From contig JAHFLM010000001.1 in NCBI GenBank assembly GCA_023244865.1, positions 1-31,463 of the forward strand: 31,463 bases of DNA, in the 5' to 3' direction. Every line of letters starts with the position of its first letter. The first letter of the stretch is position 1. The DNA comes from Candidatus Harrisonbacteria bacterium (GTDB taxonomy: Bacteria > Patescibacteriota > Minisyncoccia > UBA6257 > UBA11618). Below the pieces are notes generated by a model. It saw only the letters and a program-made list of their open reading frames with translations, had not been told where the DNA came from and did not search any database. Shown here in pieces: positions 5,588 to 12,362 of this stretch. A program made the translations under genes and the position numbers.

Positions 5588-6212
5588 AGTTCCTAATACT
5601 AGTTCCGGTGATCTCTAGTTCGCGTATCGCATTTGGCGAACGCGATTAGTTTACTACTGAATATGCAAACTCGATGGCTTCCCAGCCGCATCAAGCTTGC
5701 CGACCCCAGTAGCTAAGCTAAGTGGAGCCGCATGGTAAAAAGCTTTTACAGGTAATAAGGTGATTTCTCCGTCACCGTTCCCTGGCTTGCCATAGGCAAG
5801 CCTAGTTTGTGGGTTAAGCTACCAAGTTGATCCCAAATTAGCTAAAGTCTATCCACGGCCCCGATCTTAAATTTCCTAGCCTTCTCGTGTTCATCGGCTA
5901 GTGAAATATTCATGGCGCGTCGCATGGTACGCCTTGAGAGGTCCACACAGAGATCACCGTTTTTTCAAATACGACTCTAGAGAGTTTGCCTTCCCTCAAA
6001 GTAAGGCGGCATTTGGTAAAAAAGGGGACCGTGACCCGGTTCTGGCGCCCCTATCACCAAGTGGAACAGTGTGCAAAAGTTAGCAAAAGACACTCGCAGA
6101 TTTAAGTGTCCACACTGTGCCGATCGATCCTGACCATCTTATTCAACACGGATGGTTGCGTAGCGAGGTTCTTCTCGCTTAGATGTCGAAGTCCACACCT
6201 CTAGTAGTTGGT
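5588..6212 (+). ncRNA. Putative large structured non-coding RNA (about 620 nt) upstream of tRNA-Arg
   Basis: No convincing gene lies here, yet complementary arms are dense. Long-range: CGGTGATCTCT (5606-5616) is perfectly complementary to AGAGATCACCG (5949-5959), and TACTAG (5597-5602) to CTAGTA (6201-6206), which would join the two ends. Local hairpins: 5620-5645 (TCGCGT/ACGCGA plus TCGC/GCGA), 5735-5749, 5759-5776, 5784-5802 (GGCTTGCC/GGCAAGCC), 5876-5901 (CTAGCC/GGCTAG), 5988-6007, 6013-6060, 6066-6118 (ACAGTGTG/CACACTGT) with GACACT/AGTGTC nested at 6089-6110, 6133-6156 and 6162-6179. GTCCACAC occurs three times (5941, 6108, 6191). The tmRNA, RNase P and SRP RNA hallmarks were looked for and not seen. 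Size, strong promoter and tRNA neighbour recall large ornate RNAs such as GOLLD and ROOL, but no sequence match is claimed. Confidence 0.55.
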
Positions 6213-6215
6213 TTT

Positions 6216-6289
6216 GCTCTCTTAGCTCAGTTGGATAGAGCAACGGATTTCTAATCCGTAGGTCCCTGGTTCGAATCCTGGAGAGAGTA
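6216..6289 (+). tRNA. tRNA-Arg (anticodon TCT)
   Basis: A 74-base cloverleaf: acceptor GCTCTCT/AGAGAGT (with a G-T pair at the end), D stem GCTC/GAGC, anticodon stem ACGGA/TCCGT with loop TTTCTAA (anticodon TCT, reads AGA/AGG), variable loop AGGTC, T loop TTCGAAT and discriminator A. The CCA end is not encoded. The T stem is CCTGG/CCTGG, which leaves a T-T mismatch in its centre. The gene has no promoter of its own; it lies just after the putative large RNA and is followed by a terminator, so both are probably one transcript processed by RNases. Confidence 0.92.
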
Positions 6290-6292
6290 TTT

Positions 6293-6322
6293 ACCCCCGA
6301 TTTATTTCGGGGGTGTTTTTTT
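6293..6322 (+). terminator. Terminator after tRNA-Arg
   Basis: ACCCCCGA (6293-6300) pairs with TCGGGGGT (6307-6314) around TTTATT, followed by GTTTTTTT. Confidence 0.9.
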
Positions 6323-6373
6323 ACCCGCCCCCGGTTTGTCATCCCGGAGTTAATTTTGTTTATTTTTTTATAC

Positions 6374-6490
6374 TGTCATTCAGAGCCCAACTTTGTTTAA
6401 TTTTTGAATAAAAAATTAAACAAAGTTGAGGCGTGGAATCTACTTGTAGTGAGCTTGTCGAATCTATTCAATATTTAAAAAATAAATTAC
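6374..6490 (+). repeat. TGTCATTC-family repeat, copy A
   Basis: It starts with TGTCATTCAGAGCCCAA, then carries an 18-bp AT-rich palindrome (AACTTTGTTTAATTTTT with its complement, 6398-6435), then TTGAGGCGTGGAATCT and, further on, AATCTATTCAATATTT. The internal palindrome differs in sequence from the other copies while staying fully self-complementary. Together with the following module it fills the gap from the tRNA terminator to the transketolase N gene; no gene is seen in that gap. Confidence 0.75.
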
Positions 6491-6507
6491 TCAGATTTAC
6501 TTAATTC

Positions 6508-6594
6508 GAGATTGCCACCCCGGATGAGTACTCCGGGGTAAACTTGCTTGAAGGCCTCCTCGCTCTAATTCTCGGAATTAGGACTCGAGATGAC
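6508..6594 (+). repeat. CCCGGA hairpin and CTCGAGATGACA module
   Basis: The hairpin CCCGGATGAGTACTCCGGG is shared with 2939-2958. It is followed by CTCCTCG, the palindrome-bearing CTAATTCTCGGAATTAG and CTCGAGATGACA, matching the right half of the element at 2018-2128. It ends 12 bases before the -10 of the transketolase N gene. Confidence 0.6.
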
Positions 6595-6603
6595 AGCCTG
6601 GCG

Positions 6604-6612
6604 TGTTATAAT
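6604..6612 (+). promoter_or_regulatory. Extended -10 promoter of transketolase N, apparently leaderless
   Basis: TGT-TATAAT (6604-6612) lies six bases before the GTG start at 6619. No ribosome binding site is present. Confidence 0.6.
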
Positions 6613-6618
6613 TTAAAA

Positions 6619-7485
6619 GTGAACATCTGCACTCTTCACGAAGAAAAATTAAAGTTTTTAGAAGAGAAAGCGGCCGCGATTCGCTACGACCTGATCGAGG
6701 CCGTCATTAACGCTGGCTCGGGCCACATCGCTGGCCCCCTTGGCATGGCGGACATTTTTTCCGCCCTCTATTTTCATATTTTAAATCACAATCCCAAGCG
6801 TCCTAATTGGGCCGACCGTGATCGCGTGGTTTTAAGCAATGGCCATATTTGCCCCGTGCTTTACGCCACTCTCGCCCACGCCGGCTATTTTCCAATTAAA
6901 GAATTAGAAACTCTTCGCAAGCTCGGTTCCCGTCTCCAAGGCCACCCACATCGCGGCTCCTGCCCCGGTGTCGAAACCACTTCCGGCCCCCTCGGCTCCG
7001 GCCTCTCTCAGGCCGCCGGTCTCGCTTTGGCCGCCCGCCTTAATCAAGAAACTCACTACACCTACTGCCTTCTTTCCGATGGCGAACACGAGGAGGGGAA
7101 TCTTTGGGAGGCTGCTATGTTTATCGCCAAAAATAAATTAAATAACTTAATCGCCATCGTAGACCGTAACAATATTCAAATCGACGGCATGACCGAAACC
7201 GTCATGCCGCTCGAGCCGCTCGGCAAAAAATACGAAGCTTTTAACTGGCAGGTTTTGGAAATCGACGGCCACAACATCAAGCAATTTGTCGACGCCGTTA
7301 ACATCGCCAAAGCTACTTACGAAAAACCCACCGTTATTATCGCGCACACTATCCCAGGCAAAGGCGTAGATTTTATGGAGTATGATTATCACTGGCACAG
7401 CAAAACCTTTTCCAAAGATGAAGCCAAGCTCGCTCTTTCCGAACTCCGCACTCTCAAAGGCCGCATCCAAAGCGAACACCAATAA
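6619..7485 (+). CDS. Transketolase, N-terminal (thiamine diphosphate-binding) subunit
   Basis: In the split form of transketolase this 288-residue chain binds thiamine diphosphate and pairs with the C-terminal subunit encoded at 7659. Together they move two-carbon units between sugar phosphates. Visible motifs are SGHIAGPLGMADI (H36), LSNGH, PGVETTSGPLGSGLSQAAGLALA, and the cofactor motif SDGEHEEG (D154) ending in IVDRNNIQIDG; the usual first Gly of GDG is Ser here. IPGKGV near the end is also typical. The GTG start is chosen because it sits just behind the -10 and begins the homologous region. A longer frame would only translate the upstream repeat. The Cys-rich and acidic residues look normal for the family. 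Confidence 0.92.
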   Translation: MNICTLHEEKLKFLEEKAAAIRYDLIEAVINAGSGHIAGPLGMADIFSALYFHILNHNPKRPNWADRDRVVLSNGHICPVLYATLAHAGYFPIKELETLRKLGSRLQGHPHRGSCPGVETTSGPLGSGLSQAAGLALAARLNQETHYTYCLLSDGEHEEGNLWEAAMFIAKNKLNNLIAIVDRNNIQIDGMTETVMPLEPLGKKYEAFNWQVLEIDGHNIKQFVDAVNIAKATYEKPTVIIAHTIPGKGVDFMEYDYHWHSKTFSKDEAKLALSELRTLKGRIQSEHQ

Positions 7486-7487
7486 CA

Positions 7488-7525
7488 CGAGACATGAGCC
7501 ACTTAACACGAATCATAATACATAA
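7488..7525 (+). repeat. ACACGAGACATGAGCCAC-type low-complexity spacer
   Basis: A string of short ACACnAGAC, ATGAG and ATAACA words follows the stop codon. Similar strings follow the 418-aa gene (12199-12234) and ftsA (24068-24100), and an inverted one lies at 10876-10915. They are always between genes. Confidence 0.55.
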
Positions 7526-7530
7526 CAGCT

Positions 7531-7648
7531 TGTCATTCAGAGCCCAATTCCGTTTGATTCTCCAAAGAATCAATTCGGAATTGAGGCGTGGAATCTTCCA
7601 TGTCTTTCAGTTAACAATGACTAGATTCCTGCCTCCGCAGGAATGACA
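7531..7648 (+). repeat. TGTCATTC-family repeat, copy B (full length, 118 bp)
   Basis: Bounded by TGTCATTC and GAATGACA, with AGCT flanking both ends. Inside are an imperfect palindrome (AATTCCG...CGGAATT), the constant GAGGCGTGGAATCTTC, and the right-end hairpin ATTCCTGC/GCAGGAAT. It has the same length and ends as copy D. It separates the two transketolase genes and stops ten bases before the start of the second. Confidence 0.8.
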
Positions 7649-7658
7649 AGCTAAACCC

Positions 7659-8639
7659 ATGCTCAACCCTAAACTAAAACTCAATCCTAAGCTTTTTGAT
7701 AAAAAAGTAGAGCAACTCCCAACTCGCAATGGCTATGGCGAAGGTTTATTAGAATTGGGCGACACGCACGAAGATGTCGTCGCTCTTTGCGCCGACCTCA
7801 CCGAATCCACTCGCACTGAAGCCTTTGTGAAAAAATTCCCAAACAGATTTTTTGAAATGGGTGTTGCCGAACAAAACTTAGCCACAGTCGCCGCCGGCCT
7901 CGGTATCTCCGGCAAAATTCCTTTCATCACTTCCTACGCCACCTTCTCCCCCGGCCGCAATTGGGAACAAATCAGGACCACGATTTGCTACAACAACAGC
8001 AACGTCAAAGTCGTCGGTTGCCACACCGGCCTTTCCGTCGGCCCCGATGGCGCTACCCACCAAGCTCTCGAAGACATTGCTCTAATGCGCGTTCTCCCCA
8101 ACATGAAAGTTTTTGTGCCGTGCGACATGCTCGAAGCGAAAAAAATCACCAAAGCCATCGCCGACGTCTATGGCCCTTGCTACTTAAGACTCACTCGCGA
8201 AAAAACTCCAGTGATCACCACCGAAAAATCACCATTCACTTTAGGTAAAGGCGATATCTTTTGGCAAAGTAAAAATCCGAAAGTAGCCATCTTTGCTGCC
8301 GGCCCGGTTATTTACGAAGCCCTTCTCGCCGCCCGAGATTTGGAAAAAGAAAAAATCGAGGTAGAGGTCATCTGCCTCCATAGCGTTAAGCCTCTCGACC
8401 ATCATTTAATTTTAGATAGCGCAAAAAAGGTCAAAGGGGTCGTCGTCGTCGAAGAGCATCAAGTCGCTGGTGGTTTGGGCAGCGCCATCGCCGAACTTTT
8501 AGCGCAGTCACTGCCTAAGCCCATGAAATTCATTGGCATAGAAGACAGTTTTGGCGAGAGTGGCACCCCAGAGGAACTTTTGTTAAAATATGGCATATCA
8601 GGCGAAAGAATTAAGGCAGCCGTTAAAAAGCTTCTTTAA
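7659..8639 (+). CDS. Transketolase, C-terminal (pyrimidine-binding) subunit
   Basis: The 326-residue partner of the upstream N subunit. It carries the pyrimidine-binding domain followed by the C-terminal transketolase domain. Motifs seen are DLTESTRTEAF, FEMGVAEQNLATVAAGL (the Glu activates the cofactor's pyrimidine ring), GISGKIPFITSYATF, HTGLSVGPDGATHQALEDIALMR and, later, VVVEEHQVAGGLGSAIAELL. Length is normal for split transketolases. The ATG start is ten bases after the end of repeat B, with no clear ribosome binding site, so the repeat itself forms the 5' boundary. The product also resembles the C-part of 1-deoxyxylulose 5-phosphate synthase, but the two-gene arrangement favours transketolase. 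Confidence 0.92.
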   Translation: MLNPKLKLNPKLFDKKVEQLPTRNGYGEGLLELGDTHEDVVALCADLTESTRTEAFVKKFPNRFFEMGVAEQNLATVAAGLGISGKIPFITSYATFSPGRNWEQIRTTICYNNSNVKVVGCHTGLSVGPDGATHQALEDIALMRVLPNMKVFVPCDMLEAKKITKAIADVYGPCYLRLTREKTPVITTEKSPFTLGKGDIFWQSKNPKVAIFAAGPVIYEALLAARDLEKEKIEVEVICLHSVKPLDHHLILDSAKKVKGVVVVEEHQVAGGLGSAIAELLAQSLPKPMKFIGIEDSFGESGTPEELLLKYGISGERIKAAVKKLL

Positions 8640-8655
8640 TCAAATCAACCCATTT

Positions 8656-9675
8656 ATGTATCGCGTTATTACTTTAGGTGGAGCCACTTATGATGTGTTT
8701 TTAAAAAGCGAGGCCTTTCGGGAAGTTTCCGACCCTCATTTTAAAGGTGATAGTGATTTCCCTGGCGGTGTCGCCGAATGTTTTGCCTTAGGCAGTAAAA
8801 TTGCTCTCGATGAAATTATTAAAACCACAGGCGGTGGCGGGACTAACGCCGCCGTCACTTTTGCTCGCCAAGGTTTAAAGACCGCTGCCATTTACAAAGT
8901 CGGTCGCGATGTTTTTGGCGGTGAAATTATTAATGAACTCACCACCGAAAATGTAAAAAGTTTTGCGAACATCGACCCCAAAGAACCAACCGGCTATTCC
9001 ACCATTCTTTTAAGTCCGACAGGGGAGCGAACAGTTTTAGTTTACCGGGGTGCTGGTGGTAAATTAAGTCCCGCCGAAATTCCTTTAGAAAAACTTCGTT
9101 GTGATTGGCTTTATGTGACCCCGGGCAATATTCCTCTTAAAGTTTTAGAAAAAGTTTTAGACTACGCTGATCGTAAAGAAATTTTCGTGGCCATGAATCC
9201 TTCGGGCTTTTACATCGAGCAGGGGATTAAGACCTTGGCTGAACTTTTTAAAAATATTAAAGTTTTAATTTTAAACCAAGACGAAGCCGCTGAACTTACT
9301 AACTTACCCAACGAAGCATCGCGCCCTATTTTAGACAAACTCTGCGAATATTTTAAATGCATGGTCGTGATGACCAATGGCAAGCACGGCGCCCTAGTGA
9401 AGGCCGAAGATAAGCTTTATGAAGTCGGCACCTTCAAAGAAAAGGCGATCGTGGATAGGACCGGCGCCGGTGACGCCTTCGGTTCCGGCTTCGTCGCCGG
9501 CCTAATCGAAAAGCACGGCAAAGACATCGAATACGCCATCCGCCTCGCCTCCGCGAACGCCACTTCCGTAGTAGAAGTCATCGGCGCCAAACCCGGCATC
9601 CTCACCAACCGCGCATTCGAAAACAGCCCCCGTTTCAAAAAACTAACGATCAAGAAGTCTAATTATTCTAGTTAG
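8656..9675 (+). CDS. PfkB/ribokinase-family carbohydrate kinase
   Basis: This 339-residue kinase has the family's two signatures: the glycine-rich TGGGGTNAAVTFARQG at residues 58-73 and DRTGAGDAFGSGFVAGL near 267-283, where the Asp of GAGD (D273) is the catalytic base. It transfers phosphate from ATP to a hydroxymethyl group of a sugar or nucleoside; the exact substrate cannot be read from sequence. Unusual is the long stretch FLKSEAFREVSDPHFKGDSDFPGG near the N-terminus, which replaces the shorter substrate lid of ribokinase. The ATG at 8656 is chosen because it opens the YRVITLGGATYD strand and lies 16 bases after transketolase C, so the two are probably co-transcribed. Confidence 0.88.
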   Translation: MYRVITLGGATYDVFLKSEAFREVSDPHFKGDSDFPGGVAECFALGSKIALDEIIKTTGGGGTNAAVTFARQGLKTAAIYKVGRDVFGGEIINELTTENVKSFANIDPKEPTGYSTILLSPTGERTVLVYRGAGGKLSPAEIPLEKLRCDWLYVTPGNIPLKVLEKVLDYADRKEIFVAMNPSGFYIEQGIKTLAELFKNIKVLILNQDEAAELTNLPNEASRPILDKLCEYFKCMVVMTNGKHGALVKAEDKLYEVGTFKEKAIVDRTGAGDAFGSGFVAGLIEKHGKDIEYAIRLASANATSVVEVIGAKPGILTNRAFENSPRFKKLTIKKSNYSS

Positions 9676-9689
9676 TTTACTTTTTAAAC

Positions 9690-9772
9690 TGTCATTCAGA
9701 GCCCAATTCCATTTGATTCGTTAGGATCAAATTGGAATTGAGGCATGGAATCTACTCAATATCTAAAACAAA
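9690..9772 (+). repeat. TGTCATTC-family repeat, copy C
   Basis: It begins TGTCATTCAGAGCCCAATTCC, has an imperfect palindrome whose two arms (ATTCCATTTGATTC and GATCAAATTGGAAT) differ from copies B, D and E in a compensating way, then GAGGCATGGAATCTACTCAATAT. It lacks the GAATGACA end. Confidence 0.75.
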
Positions 9773-9827
9773 TTTAATCGCATTTTACAAGCAAAAACCC
9801 CTTATTTTAAGCCTGTCCTATGTTATA

Positions 9828-9857
9828 TTGACTTTTTACTATATTTTGTGGTATAAT
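9828..9857 (+). promoter_or_regulatory. Promoter of the two-gene cassette
   Basis: TTGACT (9828-9833), 18 bases, then an extended -10 TGG-TATAAT (9849-9857). Confidence 0.75.
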
Positions 9858-9932
9858 CAAGATAGAACACAAACAGGCGCGTTGTCTGAAAAATTTAGCG
9901 TTTCTCAACTCATTTCGCAAAGGAACCATGTT

Positions 9933-10457
9933 ATGAAACTTGAATGGAAAGCGACCCAGTGGAAAGAAGAAGAGCCTGGCATTATTACTTTCAGTCTGGA
10001 ACCGGAGGTTCTCTCTGGTTCAGAATGGGAGAGGGATTTGTTTGATTCTGGCAGTTGCCAGAACTTCTCACCTGACGCATTGATCATGCTCAATCACGCC
10101 GACTTCAAGTCGACGCCTGAGCCGGTCAATGTCACCGTCATGAAGGGTCGGATATTTCACGACCTATCGAGATTTGAAAGGCCAAGCATCGGCGTTCTTC
10201 GGGCAGAGGCTCGAAGACGAGGTCTTCGGGATCCCAATCCCGACCTTGCCTGTCTGATGCGTCAAGCTTTTCCTAACTCGGAGGTGCGGAAGATGGGTCT
10301 TCGATGGCTCGTAGCTGCCCATAAACCGATCATCGTTCATGGTGGTGAGCGCCTCCTTGGTAGTTACTGCATGAACGACTACCCGTGTGTGAGCGCCTTC
10401 GTTGGTGAACATAGCTACGGATTTCTGGGTGGCGACGGATTTGCCTTCATCGGCTAA
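9933..10457 (+). CDS. Hypothetical protein, first gene of a two-gene cassette (174 aa)
   Basis: I do not recognise this protein. The start is set by AAAGGAA seven bases before the ATG; the open frame extends further up only through the leader and promoter. It looks soluble: Trp- and Glu-rich N-terminus (MKLEWKATQWKEEEPG), a basic middle (LRAEARRRGLRDP), and a Gly-rich C-terminus (EHSYGFLGGDGFAFIG). Several Cys occur (SCQNF, LACLMRQ, YCMNDYPC). KPIIVHGGERLLGSYCMNDYPC resembles no motif I can name. Codon use is richer in G and C than in the flanking metabolic genes, and initiation signals are strong, suggesting a separate origin. It is followed by a second gene with a near-identical leader. Confidence 0.6.
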   Translation: MKLEWKATQWKEEEPGIITFSLEPEVLSGSEWERDLFDSGSCQNFSPDALIMLNHADFKSTPEPVNVTVMKGRIFHDLSRFERPSIGVLRAEARRRGLRDPNPDLACLMRQAFPNSEVRKMGLRWLVAAHKPIIVHGGERLLGSYCMNDYPCVSAFVGEHSYGFLGGDGFAFIG

Positions 10458-10506
10458 TCCAAGAAAGTTCAATTTTCTCAACTCCATTTTGCAAAGGAAA
10501 GTGTCT

Positions 10507-10809
10507 ATGGTTTGCACACCTGCTAATCTGGCTGACTTCGAATTTCGGACGCAGTACACGGTCATCAATTGTCCGACTCGTCACGAAATCGGCCTCGCGG
10601 TTGTGGACGGCAAGCTCATCATTGTTACCGTTGAAGATAGCGAGCCAAAGCTCCTTACGCTTCAAGCTCTCGAGCTTCACAATGAGGGCTCTGGTCATCT
10701 TGAGCTCGTTGGTCCCGTTCCCGATCGTGACGATCTTGAATTCGTTGCCAATCTCATTCCCGAGAGCCGCACCGGCTGGGTCATGATCCGCCTGATCGAG
10801 AACCCCTAG
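10507..10809 (+). CDS. Hypothetical protein, second gene of the cassette (100 aa)
   Basis: The product begins MVCTPANLADFEFRTQYTVIN and contains alternating strands (GLAVVDGKLIIVTVED) and an acidic middle (PVPDRDDLEF), ending WVMIRLIENP. No signal peptide, membrane segment or known motif is recognised. The start is fixed by AAAGGAA seven bases upstream, inside a leader (10474-10499) that nearly copies the leader of the preceding gene (9901-9925). A strong terminator follows, so the two genes form one transcription unit. Base composition matches its partner. Function unknown. Confidence 0.6.
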   Translation: MVCTPANLADFEFRTQYTVINCPTRHEIGLAVVDGKLIIVTVEDSEPKLLTLQALELHNEGSGHLELVGPVPDRDDLEFVANLIPESRTGWVMIRLIENP

Positions 10810-10838
10810 CTCGAAGTAGTTCGATCGACGCTAACCCC

Positions 10839-10871
10839 AAGGCCTCACGTCAAAAAACGTGAGGCCTTTTT
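10839..10871 (+). terminator. Terminator of the two-gene cassette
   Basis: AAGGCCTCACGT (10839-10850) pairs perfectly over 12 bp with ACGTGAGGCCTT (10857-10868), followed by a T run. Confidence 0.92.
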
Positions 10872-10920
10872 ATTCCTCACTTGTCTTGTGTTATGTGTCT
10901 CGTGCCTCGTGATTCCCTCA

Positions 10921-10929
10921 TGCTATAAT
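10921..10929 (+). promoter_or_regulatory. Extended -10 promoter of the 418-aa gene
   Basis: TGC-TATAAT (10921-10929), with a leader of about ten bases and no Shine-Dalgarno site before the ATG at 10947. Confidence 0.55.
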
Positions 10930-10946
10930 TTAAGTAGTTATTGCCC

Positions 10947-12197
10947 ATGAAAAATTATCAGGATTTTTTATCTAAAATTCTTCGTATTCCGAAAATCTCC
11001 TTCCAAAATTTGGAGGCTGATTTGGAAAAAGTTTCTGGTGAGGCTGGTGTTTTGGAAAAACTTTACGAAAAAAACCAGCAGATTATTTTAGAAAAAATGA
11101 ATGTCTTGGGTTTGCGTCGTGACGCTTCCGCTTTTGAAATTTACGATGCCTTGTTGAGTAAAATCGACGCTGATGATTTTTCTCTCGTTGAGCGAATTGG
11201 TCACCGTCATCAAAAAGGCTTTGAAGCTTCGCAAACCATCGCTAATTTTGTGGCCCAAATGCACCCCATGCCCACCGGCTTTTTCTTGAAGCGTGATAAA
11301 GCCAAAGAACTTTTAGCCAAAGAGCCACCTTTAAAAATCATGGCCTTCCTTGGCTATTCGAGAGTAGAAGATATGCTCGCCAAAGAAAATCTCGACGAGG
11401 TTTATAGCGCCCTAAGATTTATCGAAGACACCGAATGGCAAAATAATATTTTCTTTAGGCAATATGAATCTTTAAAGCCAAGCGATTTTGAAAACCGTCC
11501 CATTGAACTCAAGCCTTTAAGTGAAAAATGGGTGCCTTCTGCGCAAAACTTTATTAAGAAAAAGTATCACAACGTGAGCCACTTGAAAGAGCTCGGTGTG
11601 ATTTTTATTATTCCGTCTTTCCTCGGCGTGTCTGGCGAAGCCTTGCGCCTCGTCGCCTTACTTTCTCACTACCTCTACGAAATTTCTTACTACTCCACTA
11701 TTTTTGAAAGAGAATTAGCTGAAGACGAAGTTACTTTTGCTTTTAACCTGATTTCCACTTTAAGAGGGGACACGATTCAAAAAAGATTACCCGAAGATTT
11801 AACCGAAGCTCGTCGCCCCAGATTTTTAGTCATTCAAAGATATTTGGCTAAAGATGATGAAAATGATTGGCGCTTGTTTGAGCCACGCATTAATCCTGAA
11901 GCTTTGCATTGGCTTCGTGCCGAGGCCGACATTGTGAAGCTCGACCGTGGCTTAGAATTTTGGAAAGACACTGGCTGGGTCGCCGACTTTTTCAAAACCG
12001 AAGTTGGTGTAGAAGTATTAGTCAGTTTTGATTTAGTCGACACTGTGATGGAGCTCGTGAAGGCGCGTGAGATGACTAAATATTTGTATCACGAGCAAGA
12101 AGCTCTCTGGAATCAAATCTTCATAGAATATTTTAGCCCTGAAGAATTAGAAAGATTGTCGCAAGAAAATATCGTGAAAGGCTGGTTTGAAATATAA
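10947..12197 (+). CDS. Large hypothetical protein (416 aa), mostly helical
   Basis: I do not recognise the family. The ATG at 10947 is preferred; an in-frame TTG two codons earlier is a possible leaderless start. The protein has no signal peptide. It is rich in Glu, Lys and Leu with helix-forming runs throughout (for example EKLYEKNQQIILEKMNVLG and DEVTFAFNLISTLRG). One hydrophobic patch, ELGVIFIIPSFLGVSGEALRLV around residues 215-236, might be buried or membrane-associated. HRHQKG and HPMPTGFF near residues 90-115 contain clustered His. It lies between the cassette above and aldolase but has its own promoter. Codon use (A/T-ending, TTA/CTT Leu) matches the metabolic genes, so it is likely part of the native gene set of this lineage. 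Confidence 0.75.
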   Translation: MKNYQDFLSKILRIPKISFQNLEADLEKVSGEAGVLEKLYEKNQQIILEKMNVLGLRRDASAFEIYDALLSKIDADDFSLVERIGHRHQKGFEASQTIANFVAQMHPMPTGFFLKRDKAKELLAKEPPLKIMAFLGYSRVEDMLAKENLDEVYSALRFIEDTEWQNNIFFRQYESLKPSDFENRPIELKPLSEKWVPSAQNFIKKKYHNVSHLKELGVIFIIPSFLGVSGEALRLVALLSHYLYEISYYSTIFERELAEDEVTFAFNLISTLRGDTIQKRLPEDLTEARRPRFLVIQRYLAKDDENDWRLFEPRINPEALHWLRAEADIVKLDRGLEFWKDTGWVADFFKTEVGVEVLVSFDLVDTVMELVKAREMTKYLYHEQEALWNQIFIEYFSPEELERLSQENIVKGWFEI

Positions 12198-12198
12198 A

Positions 12199-12234
12199 AC
12201 ACAAGACATGAGTCACGTATCACATAACACAATA
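12199..12234 (+). repeat. ACACAAGACATGAGTCACG-type spacer
   Basis: The same low-complexity word family as at 7488-7525 follows the stop codon directly and leads into repeat copy D. Confidence 0.55.
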
Positions 12235-12238
12235 CCCA

Positions 12239-12356
12239 TGTCATTCAGAGCCCAATTCCGTTTGATTCCCCAAAGAATCAATTCGGAATCGAGGTGTGGA
12301 ATCTTCTTCGTCTACCACCAATCAACGATTAGATTCCTGCCTCCGCAGGAATGACA
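12239..12356 (+). repeat. TGTCATTC-family repeat, copy D (full length, 118 bp)
   Basis: Same ends (TGTCATTC / GAATGACA), same length and same internal modules as copy B, with scattered differences between the central palindrome and the right-end hairpin. It ends six bases before the aldolase start; its last bases even supply an alternative in-frame ATG at 12351. Confidence 0.8.
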
Positions 12357-12362
12357 AAATAC

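Noticed and set aside
5807..5843. Possible H-type pseudoknot (TTTGTGGG with CCCAAA, AGCTA with TAGCT)
   Set aside because: The crossing loop would be a single base over a six-pair stem, which is too short; the two pairings are more likely alternatives or chance.
5901..6083. 60-codon open frame inside the putative large RNA
   Set aside because: No ribosome binding site, odd composition, and it cuts across several hairpins and one arm of the long-range stem.
5588..6212. tmRNA, RNase P RNA, group I or group II intron as identity of the large RNA
   Set aside because: No tag frame ending in Ala-Ala and no tRNA-like half for tmRNA, no GAGGAAAGTCC-type P4 strand for RNase P, no recognisable intron core or domain V. 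A highly diverged member cannot be excluded by eye.
6139..6342. Minus-strand open frame of 67 codons across the tRNA (protein with SRIRTRDLRIRNPLLYPTELR)
   Set aside because: This is the familiar false translation of a tRNA gene; the tRNA explains the sequence fully.
6544..6618. Longer N-terminus for transketolase N
   Set aside because: The extra 25 codons translate the CTCGAGATGACA repeat and contain the -10 box; homology begins after 6619.
9732..9932. 67-codon N-terminal extension of the 174-aa cassette protein
   Set aside because: It would translate a repeat and the promoter; AAAGGAA before 9933 gives a better start.
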